A stretch of 64,000 nucleotides of DNA from Dechloromonas sp. (GCA_011391255.1 JAABQV010000009.1:62001-126000), one strand, 5' to 3'. Shown: positions 1 to 10,766, counted from the stretch's first letter. Numbers and translations: made by a program. The notes: a model not told the origin generated them from the sequence alone.

Positions 1-185
1 TAATTTCCGGCGGTTCGCTGGTCATGAAGAGCATCACCCGCCCGGGGCAATACACCAGCGTTTTTCCGCTTGAAGAGCATAGTCACTGGTTGCACAATGC
101 CGCGCAAATCCGCCACTTAGCCAAGCTGGCCGAACGCGTCTCAGAACTCGAGAAACAACTTAAAAATATCAACATAAAGGATTGA
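1..185 (+). CDS. lpxD: LpxD, C-terminal end (partial)
   Basis: The reading frame is open from the window edge (first full codon at 3) to TGA at 183-185. The 60 residues resemble the C-terminus of UDP-3-O-acylglucosamine N-acyltransferase: a last beta-helix turn (SGGSLVMKSI), the short link RPGQYTSVFPLEEHS, then a terminal helix. LpxD adds the second acyl chain in lipid A synthesis. The gene lies 6 bp before fabZ and heads the usual lpxD-fabZ-lpxA-lpxB cluster, which supports the call. Only the end is visible, so catalytic residues cannot be checked. Confidence 0.85.
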   Translation, partial: ISGGSLVMKSITRPGQYTSVFPLEEHSHWLHNAAQIRHLAKLAERVSELEKQLKNINIKD

Positions 186-191
186 TTAAAA

Positions 192-626
192 ATGGATATT
201 AATGAAATTTTAGAGCACTTACCGCACCGTTATCCATTCCTGCTCGTTGACCGCGTACTTGAAGTCGAGCCGGGTAAGTCAATTCATGCCTACAAAAATA
301 TCACGATTAACGAGCCTTATTTTGTCGGGCATTTTCCGCATCATCCGGTGATGCCTGGCGTGCTGATCATGGAAGCGCTGGCACAGGCCGCCGGAATCCT
401 GTCATTCAAAACGATGGAGTCCAAGCCGGATCCGAACTCGGTGTTTTATTTTGTCGGGATTGATGACTGCCGCTTCAAAAAGCCAGTCATGCCCGGTGAT
501 CAGCTGCATCTGCACGTTGAAATTGTTCGTCACATGCGCGGCATCTGGAAATACAAGGCCGAGGCGCGGGTTGACGGACAAGTCGTTGCTGAAGCCAATT
601 TGATGTGCGCCAAACGTGATGTCTGA
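192..626 (+). CDS. fabZ: 3-hydroxyacyl-ACP dehydratase FabZ
   Basis: A 144-aa hot-dog-fold dehydratase that removes water from (3R)-hydroxyacyl-ACP in fatty acid elongation; it competes with LpxA for hydroxyacyl-ACP. The active-site segment [20 protein letters not shown] is present, with the presumed catalytic His47 and Glu61 in the family spacing (His54/Glu68 in E. coli FabZ). Length is normal for the family. The ATG at 192 follows the lpxD stop by 6 bp and the stop overlaps the start region of lpxA, so translation is probably coupled. Confidence 0.97.
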   Translation: MDINEILEHLPHRYPFLLVDRVLEVEPGKSIHAYKNITINEPYFVGHFPHHPVMPGVLIMEALAQAAGILSFKTMESKPDPNSVFYFVGIDDCRFKKPVMPGDQLHLHVEIVRHMRGIWKYKAEARVDGQVVAEANLMCAKRDV

Positions 627-1398
627 GATGATTCATCCGACCGCTATTGTTGATCCGCGTGCCAAGATCGCTACCGGCGTTGAAATTGGCCCCTATTCGA
701 TCATCGGCGCTGATGTTGAGATTGGCGAAAACACGATAATCGGGCCGCATGTCGTCATCAAGGGACACACCCGAATTGGGCGGGAGAACCGGATTTTTCA
801 GTTTTCTTCCCTGGGCGAAGTCCCGCAGGACAAAAAATACGCCGGCGAACCGACTCGTCTTGAGATTGGTGATCGCAACACGATCCGCGAATTTTGCACG
901 CTTAATCTGGGCACAGCGCAGGATGCCGGTGTCACCCGGGTTGGCGACGACAACTGGATCATGGCTTATGTACATATTGCCCATGATTGCCAGGTCGGCA
1001 ACAAAACCACCTTTGCCAACAATGCACAACTAGCAGGCCATGTCGTTGTTGAAGACTGGGCGATTCTGGGTGGTTACACCGGTGTGCATCAGTTTTGCCG
1101 GGTTGGCGCGCATGTGATGACCGCAGTCGGCACCGTCGTTTTGCAGGATGTCCCGCCTTACCTGATGGCCGCCGGGAATACTGCGCAGCCTTACGGTATT
1201 AACGTTGAGGGCTTGAAGCGCCGTGGCTTTACCAGTGAGTCCCTGAGTGCGCTCAAGCATGCTTACCGCACCTTGTATAAATCCGGTTTGTTGCTCGAAG
1301 AAGCCAAGCTAAAGTTGGCTGAGGAAGCCAAAACGCAGCCGGATGTGCAGCGTTTTGTCGACTTTCTGGCGGTTTCCAAGCGAGGCATTATTCGCTAA
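619..1398 (+). CDS. lpxA: UDP-N-acetylglucosamine acyltransferase LpxA
   Basis: First step of lipid A synthesis, transferring a 3-hydroxyacyl chain from ACP to UDP-GlcNAc in the cytoplasm. The protein is a left-handed beta-helix with hexapeptide repeats (for example [16 protein letters not shown] near residues 21-36). The segment VHIAHDC at about 118-124 holds the catalytic His (about 122; E. coli His125). The start is uncertain among GTG 616, ATG 619 and ATG 628. ATG 619 is chosen because it keeps an 8-bp overlap with fabZ; family members often begin close to MIHP, which would be 628. Length is about 259 aa, as expected. Confidence 0.96.
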   Translation: MSEMIHPTAIVDPRAKIATGVEIGPYSIIGADVEIGENTIIGPHVVIKGHTRIGRENRIFQFSSLGEVPQDKKYAGEPTRLEIGDRNTIREFCTLNLGTAQDAGVTRVGDDNWIMAYVHIAHDCQVGNKTTFANNAQLAGHVVVEDWAILGGYTGVHQFCRVGAHVMTAVGTVVLQDVPPYLMAAGNTAQPYGINVEGLKRRGFTSESLSALKHAYRTLYKSGLLLEEAKLKLAEEAKTQPDVQRFVDFLAVSKRGIIR

Positions 1399-2546
1399 TG
1401 GGAAGCGTCGTCAGGATCGCCATGGTGGCGGGAGAGGCATCAGGCGATCTACTCGCTAGTCATTTGATGACTGCCTTGAAGGCCAAGCTTCCCGATACCG
1501 TGTTTTACGGGATCGGTGGGCCGAAGATGCAGGCACAAGGCTTTGATAGCTGGTGGCCGATGGAAAAGCTCTCGGTCATGGGGTATTGGGATGCGCTCAA
1601 GCATTACCGCGAGATTGCCGGTATTCGTCGGCAGTTGAAGAAGCGCCTGCTCGATCTGCGGCCGGATATTTTTATCGGCGTCGATGCGCCCGACTTCAAT
1701 CTTGGTTTGGAAACCGATCTCAAGGCTGCTGGTCTGCCGACCATCCATTACGTCAGTCCATCAATCTGGGCCTGGCGTGGCGGGCGAATCAAGAAGATCG
1801 GTCGTGCGGTCAACCGGGTATTGGCGCTGTTTCCGATGGAGCCGGCGCTCTACGAAAAAGAAAATATTCCAGTGACCTACGTCGGGCATCCGCTGGCCGA
1901 CATTATTCCGCTGGAAACCAAGATGCTCCTGGTGCGCGAAAAGCTTTTCATGCCGCGTGACATTCCGGTTTTTGCCCTCCTGCCCGGTAGTCGCAAGGGC
2001 GAACTGGAAGCCATGGCAGAAACTTTCGTCCAAACAGCCAAAATTATCCGTGAACGCCTGTTGCCCAATGCGCAATTTGTCGTTCCGCTAACCACGCGCG
2101 AAACAAGGCTGCAGTTCGAGATGGCAATCTACACGCAGGATGCGGGTGACATTCCGTTTCGCCTGCTTTTTGGACACGCCCAGGATGCCCTTGGCGCTGC
2201 TGATGTCTCGCTCGTGGCGAGCGGTACGGCCACTCTGGAAGCGGCCTTGATCAAGCGGCCGATGGTGATTACCTACAAAATCGCCAAGCTCTCGTACTGG
2301 ATCATGAAACGCATGGCCTACCAGCCATTTGTCGGGCTGCCCAATATTCTTGCCGGGCGCTCTGTGGTGCCGGAAATCCTGCAGGATCAGGCAACACCGG
2401 AAAATCTTGCAGAAGCACTGGTAAATCTGTATGAAGACAAGGCGAATGCCGAAAAGGTCGCCGAAACCTTCACCGAAATTCACCTGCAATTACGTCAGAA
2501 CACTGCCGAGAAGGCTGCCAATGCCGTTATTGAATGCCTGAACTGA
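1398..2546 (+). CDS. lpxB: Lipid-A-disaccharide synthase LpxB
   Basis: A 382-aa glycosyltransferase (family GT19) that joins UDP-2,3-diacylglucosamine and lipid X into the lipid A disaccharide at the inner membrane. Visible family blocks include [13 protein letters not shown] near the N-terminus, [15 protein letters not shown] in the middle, and LLPGSRKGE followed by [12 protein letters not shown] in the nucleotide-sugar half. The start codon shares one base with the lpxA stop (TAATG). The 3' end overlaps rnhB by 13 bp, so the cluster is one transcript. Confidence 0.97.
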   Translation: MGSVVRIAMVAGEASGDLLASHLMTALKAKLPDTVFYGIGGPKMQAQGFDSWWPMEKLSVMGYWDALKHYREIAGIRRQLKKRLLDLRPDIFIGVDAPDFNLGLETDLKAAGLPTIHYVSPSIWAWRGGRIKKIGRAVNRVLALFPMEPALYEKENIPVTYVGHPLADIIPLETKMLLVREKLFMPRDIPVFALLPGSRKGELEAMAETFVQTAKIIRERLLPNAQFVVPLTTRETRLQFEMAIYTQDAGDIPFRLLFGHAQDALGAADVSLVASGTATLEAALIKRPMVITYKIAKLSYWIMKRMAYQPFVGLPNILAGRSVVPEILQDQATPENLAEALVNLYEDKANAEKVAETFTEIHLQLRQNTAEKAANAVIECLN

Positions 2547-3124
2547 TCGTTCCTGATGGCCTGGTTTGTGGCATTGACGAGGCGGGGCGTGGACCTTTGG
2601 CAGGAACGGTGGTAGCAGCAGCCGTTATTCTCGACCCCTTACGGCCAATTCACGGGCTGAATGATTCCAAAAAACTGAGCAAGAAACGGCGCGATGCGCT
2701 GGCGCTATTGATCCGTGAGCGCGCGCTGGCCTGGTCGGTGGCCTCAGCATCGGTCGAAGAAATTGATCACATCAATATCCTGCACGCAACGATGCTTGCC
2801 ATGCAACGAGCTGTTGCCGGCCTGGCGCTTCGTCCAACGAGTGGGATGGTCGATGGCAATCGCTGCCCGCAACTCGATATTCCCTGCGAGGCGGTGATCA
2901 AGGGTGATGGAAAAATTGCTTCTATCGCTGCCGCCTCCATCCTCGCCAAGACCGTTCGGGATGCTGAAATGCTGGTCTTGCACGAGCGCTATCCGCAATA
3001 CGGCTTTGATCGTCACATGGGCTACCCGACGGCAGCGCATTTCAAGGCGCTTGAAAGCCATGGCGCATCACCGGTGCATCGGCGCAGCTTCGCACCGGTT
3101 GCCAGGCAGTTATCGTTGTTATGA
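2534..3124 (+). CDS. rnhB: Ribonuclease HII
   Basis: A 196-aa endonuclease that cuts RNA in RNA-DNA hybrids and removes misincorporated ribonucleotides. The signature [12 protein letters not shown] lies at residues 13-24 and carries the catalytic Asp-Glu pair; the [12 protein letters not shown] block and the later VDGN and [12 protein letters not shown] motifs follow as in RnhB. The gene overlaps the end of lpxB by 13 bp and the next gene by ATGA. The lpxB-rnhB order is common in proteobacteria. Confidence 0.97.
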   Translation: MPELIVPDGLVCGIDEAGRGPLAGTVVAAAVILDPLRPIHGLNDSKKLSKKRRDALALLIRERALAWSVASASVEEIDHINILHATMLAMQRAVAGLALRPTSGMVDGNRCPQLDIPCEAVIKGDGKIASIAAASILAKTVRDAEMLVLHERYPQYGFDRHMGYPTAAHFKALESHGASPVHRRSFAPVARQLSLL

Positions 3125-3891
3125 AGCTGATCCAGTCGCGCGACAACCCCTTTTTCAAGACGCTGAAGCGACTCGCCGAATCCGGGCGCGAGCGCCGGAA
3201 AGCCGGTTGCACACTACTTGATGGCGCCCATCTGCTGACCGCTTACGAAGAGCAATTCGGCGCAGTCGAGACTTTGGTGATTGCCAAATCAGCCATCAAC
3301 AATCCCGAATTCGCCGCGCTGATTGCGGGGCGGGAAGCGTTAACGATTTCCGACAGCCTGATGCGCGATCTCGGCCTGGTCGATACGCCCAGCGGCTTGC
3401 TGGCGCTGGCAAAACTGCCGAGCGGTAATGTTACGGTCAACATTGAAAATGATGCCATTTTGTTGGATGGCATTCAGGATCCCGGCAACCTTGGCACCTT
3501 ACTGCGAACGGCGGCAGCGGTCGGTATCAGGCAAGCCTTGCTGTCACCGGGCTGTGCCTCGCCGTGGTCGCCGAAAGCCTTGCGTGCCGGGCAGGGCGCG
3601 CAGTTTGCCTTGGCCATCCACGAAGACATCGACCTTGCCGGCTTTATGGCGGATTATCGCGGCACAACGGCAGTGACCACGCTGGAACAGGCGACCTCGC
3701 TTTACGAGGCTAAATGGTCGGGTTCATTGGCCTGGATTTTCGGCGCCGAAGGGCAGGGGGTTCGTCCGGAATTACTGGCCACCGCCCAACTAAAAATCCG
3801 TATTCCGATGCCCGGCGGCATGGAGTCGCTCAACGTAGCCGCCGCAGCGGCGGTTTGTCTTTACGAGAACCTGCGCCGGAAATCAGCGTAG
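3121..3891 (+). CDS. TrmH/SpoU-family RNA 2'-O-methyltransferase
   Basis: A 256-aa SPOUT-class methyltransferase expected to methylate the 2'-OH of an rRNA or tRNA nucleotide using SAM. The three SpoU motifs are visible: [17 protein letters not shown] (motif 1), [14 protein letters not shown] (motif 2) and [20 protein letters not shown] (motif 3, trefoil knot). The N-terminal about 90 residues look like the substrate-binding extension of rRNA-type members. The exact target base cannot be told from sequence. The start overlaps rnhB (ATGA) and the 3' end overlaps the convergent ppsR by 9 bp. Confidence 0.92.
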   Translation: MKLIQSRDNPFFKTLKRLAESGRERRKAGCTLLDGAHLLTAYEEQFGAVETLVIAKSAINNPEFAALIAGREALTISDSLMRDLGLVDTPSGLLALAKLPSGNVTVNIENDAILLDGIQDPGNLGTLLRTAAAVGIRQALLSPGCASPWSPKALRAGQGAQFALAIHEDIDLAGFMADYRGTTAVTTLEQATSLYEAKWSGSLAWIFGAEGQGVRPELLATAQLKIRIPMPGGMESLNVAAAAAVCLYENLRRKSA

Positions 3892-4701
3892 GTTAAGTTC
3901 TTGCAGGATAGTTGTGGAAATTTCTTCGATTGATTTGGTTGAAGAATCAAGCCAGCGTATCCCCTCGCGAAGCATCATATTTTCTGCTTCGATAATCTCG
4001 TAACGACAGTTGGCCAGCGAGGCATATTTGCTTGCCGCACGTCGCTCTTCACGTATCTGGTTGAGCCGCTCAGGCTGTATCGTCAGGCCGAAAAGTTTGC
4101 TGCGATACCTTTCCAGACTACTGGGCAGGTAACCACGATCAAAGTCTTCGGGAATCAGCGGGAAATTGGCGACTTTCAGGCCGAACTGCATCGCCAGATA
4201 GAGCGAGGTTGGTGTTTTACCGCAGCGCGAGACCGCCACCAGAATGACGTCAGCCTCAGCCAGGTCGCGGTCGGTAATACCGTCATCGTGTGCCAGCGTG
4301 TAGTTGATTGCCTCTATCCGCTTTTTGTAGTCGGAGCTGTCCGTCGAATCCCGTGAGCGACCAATCGTGTGGCTGGATTGCAGACCCAGTTCTTTCTCCA
4401 GCGGCACCAGGAAATTCTCGAAGAATGAGAGGCTGTAGGCGTCGGCAGCATGCACGACATCGGAAATTTCCTGATTGACCAGAGTCGAGAAAACAATCGA
4501 CCGCATGCCATCTTTTTCGCCTTGCGCATTAATCCGCGCGACAGCATCCCTGGCTTTCTCCATGTCATCGAGAAATGGAATCCGGATCTGCTTGAATTCC
4601 ACTTGTTCAAACTGACCCATCAGGCTGTGGCCAAGTGCTTCGGCAGTGAGACCAGTGCTATCAGAAACAAAAAAAACTGTACGACTTATTGGCTTGGGCA
4701 T
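3883..4701 (-). CDS. ppsR: PEP synthase regulatory kinase/phosphorylase PpsR
   Basis: A 272-aa DUF299 protein. Family members use ADP to phosphorylate, and phosphate to dephosphorylate, the PEP synthase active-site region, switching it off and on. The N-terminal [19 protein letters not shown] block and the P-loop [11 protein letters not shown] (about 156-166) are diagnostic. The gene follows ppc by 9 bp on the same strand, so usp-ppc-ppsR probably form one transcript. Its target PpsA is encoded about 10 kb away (14600-16975). The ATG at 4701 gives the usual family N-terminus. Confidence 0.95.
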   Translation of the reverse strand: MPKPISRTVFFVSDSTGLTAEALGHSLMGQFEQVEFKQIRIPFLDDMEKARDAVARINAQGEKDGMRSIVFSTLVNQEISDVVHAADAYSLSFFENFLVPLEKELGLQSSHTIGRSRDSTDSSDYKKRIEAINYTLAHDDGITDRDLAEADVILVAVSRCGKTPTSLYLAMQFGLKVANFPLIPEDFDRGYLPSSLERYRSKLFGLTIQPERLNQIREERRAASKYASLANCRYEIIEAENMMLREGIRWLDSSTKSIEEISTTILQELNLR

Positions 4702-4710
4702 TTTTGAGAG

Positions 4711-7473
4711 TTAACCGCTGTTGCGCAAGCCTGAAGCCACGCCATTGATCGATAGATGGATGCCACGCGCGACACGCTCGTCAGTCTCACCGGCACGATG
4801 GCGCTTGAGCAATTCCACCTGCAGGTGATTGAGCGGGTCAATGTAGGGCGAGCGTAGCTGAAGTGAACGCTTAAGCGGGAGATTGCCGTCTAGAAAATCG
4901 TCGTGCTCAAGGATGGCGAGCAGGTGCTTACGGGTCAATGCCCATTCGGCCTTGATCTGGCCGAAGATGCGTTCGCGCAGGCCGACATCGCCGACCAGTT
5001 CGGTATAGCGTGAGGCAATGGCAAGGTCGGTTTTAGCCAGCACCATATCCATGTTGGAAAGCAGGCTTTGGAAGAAGGGCCAGGATTTGAGCATGCGGCG
5101 CAGCGTTGTCAGGCCGCCAGGATTAGCCACCAAATAACCGTCGACCGCAGAACCGAAGCCGTACCAGCCGGGCAGCATCAGGCGGCATTGAGCCCAGCTG
5201 AAGACCCAGGGAATGGCGCGGAGATCTTCAATGCGCTCTGATGCCTTGCGTGACGCAGGGCGGCTGCCGATATTGAGCAAGGCGATTTCCGAAACCACCG
5301 TTGCCTGCCGGAAGTAAGTGGTGAAACCCGGCGTCTCGTAAACCAGACCCCGGTAGGCGTTGAAGGCGCGTGCCGAGAGCTCATCCATAATTCCGTGGAA
5401 CTGTTCGGCAGGTTCAACCTTGTTTTCGTGGTCAGTCAGACTGGCTTCGAGGGTTGCCGCAAGTAGTACTTCGAGATTACGCCGGCCGGTATCGGGATTG
5501 CCGTATTTGGTGGAAATCACTTCGCCCTGCTCGGTCAAACGGATTTGTCCGGAGACGGCACCGACCGGCTGGGCAAGAATGGCATGATAGGTCGGGCCGC
5601 CGCCGCGACCGACCGAGCCGCCACGGCCGTGAAACAGGCGCAGGCGAACGTTGTGGCGTCTGAACACCTTGGCCAGTTCAATTTCGGCTTTGTAAAGCTC
5701 CCAGCCGGAGGTCAGGAAGCCGCCGTCCTTGTTGCTGTCCGAGTAGCCGAGCATGACTTCCTGCTCATTGCCACGGCCGGCGATCAGTTCGCGGAAAGCC
5801 GGGATATTGAACAGACCATCCATCGTCGCCGCGCTCTTTTGCAAATCTTCGATGGTTTCGAAGAGCGGGATGACGTTGACGTCAAGGCGGGGCTGCTGGC
5901 CGGGCAACAGCAAACCGGCTTCCTTGAGTAGCAGAGCCAGCTCAAGCAGATCCGAGACGCCATCGGTCTTCGAGATGATGCAATTGGGCAGCGCGTCGGC
6001 GCCATATTTTTCGCGCAAATCACGGGCGGCAAAGAAAATAGCGAGTTCGCCGACAGTCTCATCAGAATAAGTGAGGTAGCGAGAGTACAGCGGGCGCGGC
6101 GTGCTGATTTCGTCGATCAGCAGCTTGATGCGGTCAACTTCAGAAAGCGACTCATAATCAGGATAACGCCCGGCACCGGCGAGCAGCTCGGCGACGGTAC
6201 GGGCATGGACTTCAGAATTCTGGCGCAGATCGATTGGCGCCAGGTGGAAGCCAAAAATCTGTACTGCACGCATCAGACGGCGCAGACGTCCGCCGGCCAG
6301 AGTGCCGCTACCGTTGAGTTTGAGCGAACTGGCCATGACCTTAAGATCGAGGCGCAACTGTTCTGGCGTCAGGTAAGGCTCGGCGTGGGCGATCTCGTGG
6401 CGGACCGGTTCGGCACTATCGAGCGTCCGTGCGGTGGCAGCGACCCGCGCGTAAATGCCGGAAAGCGCGCGACGGTAGGGCTCGTCAGCACGTTGAGGAG
6501 AATGGTCGGTGGAATGCTCGGCAAGCGCCTTCATTTCCGGGGTAATCGTGACGAGCAGATCGGACAGTGGCAGTTCGCCACCGAGTTCGTGAATTTGCTC
6601 AAGATAATGATTGAGTGTGGCGACGGACTGCTTGCGCAAGGTTTCGCGAAGAATCTCTGCGGTAACAAATGGGTTGCCGTCACGGTCGCCACCAATCCAG
6701 CTGCCAACGCGGAAGAACGGTGGCAAGGCCCAGAAAGTATCCGGGTAGCGCTTTTCCAGTTCCTGAGTGACCTGAATATAGAGGCGCGGCAACTCGGTAA
6801 AGAATGTTTCGCGGAAGTAGGTAATTCCGTTATTGACTTCGTCGAGCACCTTTAGGCGCACCGGACGCAACATCCTCGACTGCCACAAGGTAAGGATGGC
6901 ATTGCTCAGCGCCAGCTGGTTCTCTACAGCCTCTTCGGGCGTCAGTTGCAGGCGCTCCCGCTGATCGAGCAAATGCGAAAGGTCGCGGTGGTTGCGGATC
7001 AGGCTCTGGCGCTGGACTTCGGTCGGGTGAGCGGTGAGCACCGGGGCAACAATCGCGTGGGCAAAAAAATCAGCCACTGCTTGCGGCGTGACTGAGGCAG
7101 CTGCCAGGGTATCCAGCGCATAGACCAGGCTCCCCTCGCGCGGTGGCGAGTTGGCCAGATCGTGGGCGCGTCGGCGACGAATATGGTGCTCGTCTTCGGC
7201 AATGTTGGTCAGCTGCAGAAAATAGCTGAAGGCGCGAACCACCGCCTGAGTCGTGTCACGTGGTAGCGGGTCGAGGATGGCAGCCAGTTCGGCGCGAGCC
7301 GCCGGATCGCCATCGCGGGCAAAACGCACGGCGGTTTGCCGCACGCGCTCGATAACTTCAAAAACCCCATCACCCTCCTGCTCGCGTACCGTGTCACCGA
7401 GGATGCGGCCGAGGAGTCGAATATCGTTTCTTAGGGGTTCATCTTTATTGCTATCGGGCGCGGCTGGGGGCAT
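4711..7473 (-). CDS. ppc: Phosphoenolpyruvate carboxylase
   Basis: A 920-aa cytoplasmic enzyme making oxaloacetate from PEP and bicarbonate to refill the TCA cycle. The AHPTEVQRQS motif (catalytic His about 149), GYSDSNKDGGF, and the glycine-rich FHGRGGSVGRGGGPTYHAI block are intact, and the chain ends in the conserved GLRNSG (the family usually ends in NTG). Length matches bacterial PEPC. It starts directly after the usp stop with no gap and lies upstream of ppsR, linking PEP consumption to control of PEP synthesis. Confidence 0.98.
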   Translation of the reverse strand: MPPAAPDSNKDEPLRNDIRLLGRILGDTVREQEGDGVFEVIERVRQTAVRFARDGDPAARAELAAILDPLPRDTTQAVVRAFSYFLQLTNIAEDEHHIRRRRAHDLANSPPREGSLVYALDTLAAASVTPQAVADFFAHAIVAPVLTAHPTEVQRQSLIRNHRDLSHLLDQRERLQLTPEEAVENQLALSNAILTLWQSRMLRPVRLKVLDEVNNGITYFRETFFTELPRLYIQVTQELEKRYPDTFWALPPFFRVGSWIGGDRDGNPFVTAEILRETLRKQSVATLNHYLEQIHELGGELPLSDLLVTITPEMKALAEHSTDHSPQRADEPYRRALSGIYARVAATARTLDSAEPVRHEIAHAEPYLTPEQLRLDLKVMASSLKLNGSGTLAGGRLRRLMRAVQIFGFHLAPIDLRQNSEVHARTVAELLAGAGRYPDYESLSEVDRIKLLIDEISTPRPLYSRYLTYSDETVGELAIFFAARDLREKYGADALPNCIISKTDGVSDLLELALLLKEAGLLLPGQQPRLDVNVIPLFETIEDLQKSAATMDGLFNIPAFRELIAGRGNEQEVMLGYSDSNKDGGFLTSGWELYKAEIELAKVFRRHNVRLRLFHGRGGSVGRGGGPTYHAILAQPVGAVSGQIRLTEQGEVISTKYGNPDTGRRNLEVLLAATLEASLTDHENKVEPAEQFHGIMDELSARAFNAYRGLVYETPGFTTYFRQATVVSEIALLNIGSRPASRKASERIEDLRAIPWVFSWAQCRLMLPGWYGFGSAVDGYLVANPGGLTTLRRMLKSWPFFQSLLSNMDMVLAKTDLAIASRYTELVGDVGLRERIFGQIKAEWALTRKHLLAILEHDDFLDGNLPLKRSLQLRSPYIDPLNHLQVELLKRHRAGETDERVARGIHLSINGVASGLRNSG

Positions 7474-7920
7474 TTAGTGCTTTCTGACGAGGAGGACGGA
7501 GGCGTCTGAAATTCTAGCAAGTTGTTCGGCAACTGAGCCAAGAATAAATGTCGCCAGACCTCGCTGGCCGTGACGACCAATGATGACTAGATCAACGCCC
7601 AACTCCTTGGCCTTGTCGGAGATGGTGTCCGAAATGCGGCGTTTGAAAGCTTCCAGCAAAATCATTTCGGCATCAACACCGTCGGCGCTCTTCAATGCTT
7701 CAACGAGTAATTTACTACCGGCTTGGCAAAGCGTGAGGGTGGCATCATCCGAGCTACCCATGTCAAGTTTGGCGTGCCCGTGCATATTGAGCAGAACTTC
7801 ATCAACCACATGGGTAATGTAGAGTTTGGCATTGCTGGTCTTGGCAATATGTATCGCTTCTTTCAGTGCGCCGCGTGAAGTTTCGCTGTCGTCGATGGCT
7901 ACGAGAATTTTTTTGTACAT
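7474..7920 (-). CDS. Universal stress protein (UspA family)
   Basis: A 148-aa single-domain Usp protein beginning MYKKILVAIDDSETS. The nucleotide-binding signature GRHGQRGLATFILGS (G-2X-G-9X-G-S type) near the C-terminus suggests an ATP-binding member. The stop codon abuts the ppc start, so it is the first gene of the usp-ppc-ppsR unit. The partner process is not known from sequence; co-expression with ppc is inference from the zero spacing. Confidence 0.93.
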   Translation of the reverse strand: MYKKILVAIDDSETSRGALKEAIHIAKTSNAKLYITHVVDEVLLNMHGHAKLDMGSSDDATLTLCQAGSKLLVEALKSADGVDAEMILLEAFKRRISDTISDKAKELGVDLVIIGRHGQRGLATFILGSVAEQLARISDASVLLVRKH

Positions 7921-7991
7921 GTGACTTCCTTCAATTTTATAAGTGGGGGTAGCTTAGCAATAGGCTGAGAATTCGCCAGTTAGGGAAATCC

Positions 7992-10766
7992 TCAACAGGT
8001 TTGTTGCGGTCGACTACATTTTTCGAGCAAATAAGCAATGGATTGGTAAGTTAGCCCGGTTTCTGCAGTCAGCCCGATTTCGCAGGTGCGGTTGGTGGAA
8101 ACGCCGCAGGCACAATTGCCTGGCAGTTCTGCATGGATTTTGCGCAAGGCGTGCTGGTTGAGTTCCGGCACGGCAAAGCCACGATCACCGGCAAAACCGC
8201 AGCAGGTGACGCCGGCCGGTTCGACGACCTCCTCGGCACAAGCCGCCAGCAGTTTCTTGAGCTTGCTATCCGAACCGGTGCGGCGCACGCTGCAATTGAC
8301 ATGCAGGGCAATCGGCCCGGCCTCTTTCTGAATCATCAGGCGGGGCAACAGGGCGTCGTGAGCAAATTCGTGGAAATCATAGAGTTTCAAACGCCCGGCA
8401 AGATGTGCCTGCATGCGGACTGAACAAGCGCTGGCATCCATGATCACCGGGTAACGGCCGTTTTCGCTGGCTTCGATGAGGGCTGCTTCGAGCGTTGCCG
8501 ACATACCGTCGGCTTCGGCAGCCATGCCTTTGCTGGCGAGCATTTGACCGCAGCAAAGCTGGTCAAGGTTTTTCGGCATACGCGGCGTGTAGCCGGCACG
8601 GGTCAGCAACTCGATGATGACATCGCCGAGCTGGGCTTCACCGGCCTTGGATGGTCCGAAAATTCGCCCGCCGCAAGTCGGGAAATAAACCACGGTATCT
8701 TGCTCGGCGATGTTTTGGCGGGATGGCATCTGCGGCAGTTTGCCAGCGCGCGGCATATTCTTTTTCCAGGCACCGCCGGAAATCCGTGCCAGAAAATTGT
8801 CACCGAACACACTGGAAACCGCATGGCCGGCTTTCAGACCAAGGCGCGAGGCGCCGGCAAGGGTGGCGAAATTGTTGCCGGTCCAGGCATTGATCGCCCG
8901 TGTGGTGTTGCCCATCTGGCGCCCGCGCAGCAGACGGGTGAGATCGCCGGTATTAATATCGACCGGGCAGGCGATCGAGCAAAGGCCACAGCCGGCACAG
9001 GTATCGAGACCCATGTAGACGAATGCACTGGCAACACTATCGGTACGCTCGCCGTTGGCCGTGCGGCGAGCCAGTTCGCGGACGCTGACGATGCGCTGAC
9101 GAGGGCTAAGAGTGAGGCCATGCGATGGGCACAGCGGTTCGCAGAAGCCGCATTCGATGCAGCGGTCGACAACATCCTCGGCGGCCGGCATCGGCTTCAG
9201 ATTTTCAAGGTGGGCGTGCGGGTTGTCGTTAAGGATGACGCCGGGGTTGAGAAGGTTTTCCGGGTCGAACAGGCGCTTGATCTTGCGCATCAGGTCAGCG
9301 GCTTCCTTGCCCCATTCGAGTTCAACGAACGGCGCCATGTTGCGGCCGGTGCCGTGCTCGGCTTTCAGTGAGCCATCATATTTGCCAACCACCAAATTGC
9401 AGAGATCGTCCATGAATCGGGCGTAGCGGTCTATTTCGCTTTGGTCGCCGAAATCCTGGGTAATGACGAAGTGCACATTGCCTTCCAGCGCATGGCCAAA
9501 AATGATCGCTTCGTGATAGTCGTGATGGCGGAGCAGGGCTTGCAGATCGAGCACGGCATCTGCCAGACGGTGAATGTGGAAGGCGACGTCCTCGATCAAA
9601 ACTGTCGTTCCGGCGCGGCGCATGGCGCCAACTGCCGGGAAAGTACCTTTGCGTACCTTCCAGTACATGTCGCAGGTTTTCGGGTCTGTTGAAAAGACCA
9701 TCGGTTCGACTGTCGCGACACCGTCCATAGCCGCATGAACCGAGGCGATACGTTCGTTAGTGACTTCAGCACTGGCGGCGCGAACCTCGATCAGCAAGGC
9801 AGCCGCATCGTCGCCCAGGAGACGTATCACCGGCGGCAGGCCAGGTTTGTTCTCGACTGAGCGCAGCGCCGCCCGGTCAAGTAACTCAACCGCCGACACC
9901 GGTTGCGGCTTGAGTCGAATGACGGCTTCACAGGCGCTGCGTATATCCGGGAAGAAAACCAGTGCGCTGGCCTTGAACGGGTCTTCGATGACAGTGGTGT
10001 AGGTAATGCGCGAAATGAAGCCGAGCGTACCCTCCGAACCGATCATCAGGTGCGACAGAATGTCGATCGGGTTCTCATAATCAATCAGCGCGTTGAGGCT
10101 GTAGCCGGTCGTGTTCTTGATCTTGAATTTGTGACGAATGCGATCGGCGAGGCGGATGTTATCGCGAGTGTTCCGGCCCAGACGCTCCAGTTCGCCGAGC
10201 AGCACGGCGTGACTCTTGGAGAAGGCATCGACACTCATGTAGTCTTCGGTATCAATCAGCGTGCCATCGGCGAGCATGACACGCATGCCGGCAAGCGTGC
10301 GATAACTGTTCTGCGCCGTACCGCAGCACATCCCTGAAGCATTGTTGGCGGCAATACCACCGATCTTGGCAGCACCGATTGAAGCCGGATCAGGGCCGAT
10401 CTTTTTGCCGAACGGGGCAAGCCGGCGATTGACTTCACCGCCAATCATCCCCGGCCCGACCTTGACCTTGCTGGCATCGGCGTTCGCTTCGTAAGTCGCG
10501 AAGCCTTCGCCAATCAGCGCCAGCACTCCATCGCTGATTGCCTGACCGGAAAGGCTGGTGCCGGCAGCACGGAAGGTGACCGGGCGTTGGTTGGCTCTGG
10601 CTGCGGTCAACACCGTTTTTACGTCATTTTCTGATTCAACAATGGCGATGACTTCAGGGATCATGCGATAAAAACTGGCGTCGCTGCCATATGCCAGGCG
10701 GCGCAGTTCGTCGGTAATCACCTGATCAGCCGGGAGTACCTGCTTGATTGAGTCAACAACACTCAT
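7992..10766 (-). CDS. FAD/Fe-S D-lactate dehydrogenase (Dld-II type)
   Basis: A 924-aa fused flavin and iron-sulfur oxidoreductase. The N-terminal half is a PCMH-type FAD domain (FRAAGTSLSGQAISDG near 65-80; GGIAANNASGM) with an FAD-oxidase C-terminal domain. Then come two 4Fe-4S motifs (CIECGFCEPLCP and CAGCGLCSIACP) and two cysteine-rich CCG domains (CCGQMLASKG, CCGFAGDRG). This layout matches Dld-II of Shewanella-type lactate operons. The start overlaps the lldF stop (ATGA) and it is the last gene of the operon. A glycolate or other 2-hydroxyacid substrate cannot be excluded, but the lldEFG neighbours favour D-lactate. Confidence 0.88.
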   Translation of the reverse strand: MSVVDSIKQVLPADQVITDELRRLAYGSDASFYRMIPEVIAIVESENDVKTVLTAARANQRPVTFRAAGTSLSGQAISDGVLALIGEGFATYEANADASKVKVGPGMIGGEVNRRLAPFGKKIGPDPASIGAAKIGGIAANNASGMCCGTAQNSYRTLAGMRVMLADGTLIDTEDYMSVDAFSKSHAVLLGELERLGRNTRDNIRLADRIRHKFKIKNTTGYSLNALIDYENPIDILSHLMIGSEGTLGFISRITYTTVIEDPFKASALVFFPDIRSACEAVIRLKPQPVSAVELLDRAALRSVENKPGLPPVIRLLGDDAAALLIEVRAASAEVTNERIASVHAAMDGVATVEPMVFSTDPKTCDMYWKVRKGTFPAVGAMRRAGTTVLIEDVAFHIHRLADAVLDLQALLRHHDYHEAIIFGHALEGNVHFVITQDFGDQSEIDRYARFMDDLCNLVVGKYDGSLKAEHGTGRNMAPFVELEWGKEAADLMRKIKRLFDPENLLNPGVILNDNPHAHLENLKPMPAAEDVVDRCIECGFCEPLCPSHGLTLSPRQRIVSVRELARRTANGERTDSVASAFVYMGLDTCAGCGLCSIACPVDINTGDLTRLLRGRQMGNTTRAINAWTGNNFATLAGASRLGLKAGHAVSSVFGDNFLARISGGAWKKNMPRAGKLPQMPSRQNIAEQDTVVYFPTCGGRIFGPSKAGEAQLGDVIIELLTRAGYTPRMPKNLDQLCCGQMLASKGMAAEADGMSATLEAALIEASENGRYPVIMDASACSVRMQAHLAGRLKLYDFHEFAHDALLPRLMIQKEAGPIALHVNCSVRRTGSDSKLKKLLAACAEEVVEPAGVTCCGFAGDRGFAVPELNQHALRKIHAELPGNCACGVSTNRTCEIGLTAETGLTYQSIAYLLEKCSRPQQTC

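Noticed and set aside
3883..3891. 9-bp overlap between convergent methyltransferase and ppsR genes as a regulatory feature
   Set aside because: Short convergent overlaps are common and no hairpin or motif supports a role.
6205..6855. Plus-strand 216-aa frame inside ppc
   Set aside because: It is antisense to a full-length ppc with all catalytic motifs and has no domain or ribosome-binding site.
8544..9371. Plus-strand 275-aa frame inside dld
   Set aside because: Antisense shadow of the Fe-S and FAD regions of the dehydrogenase.
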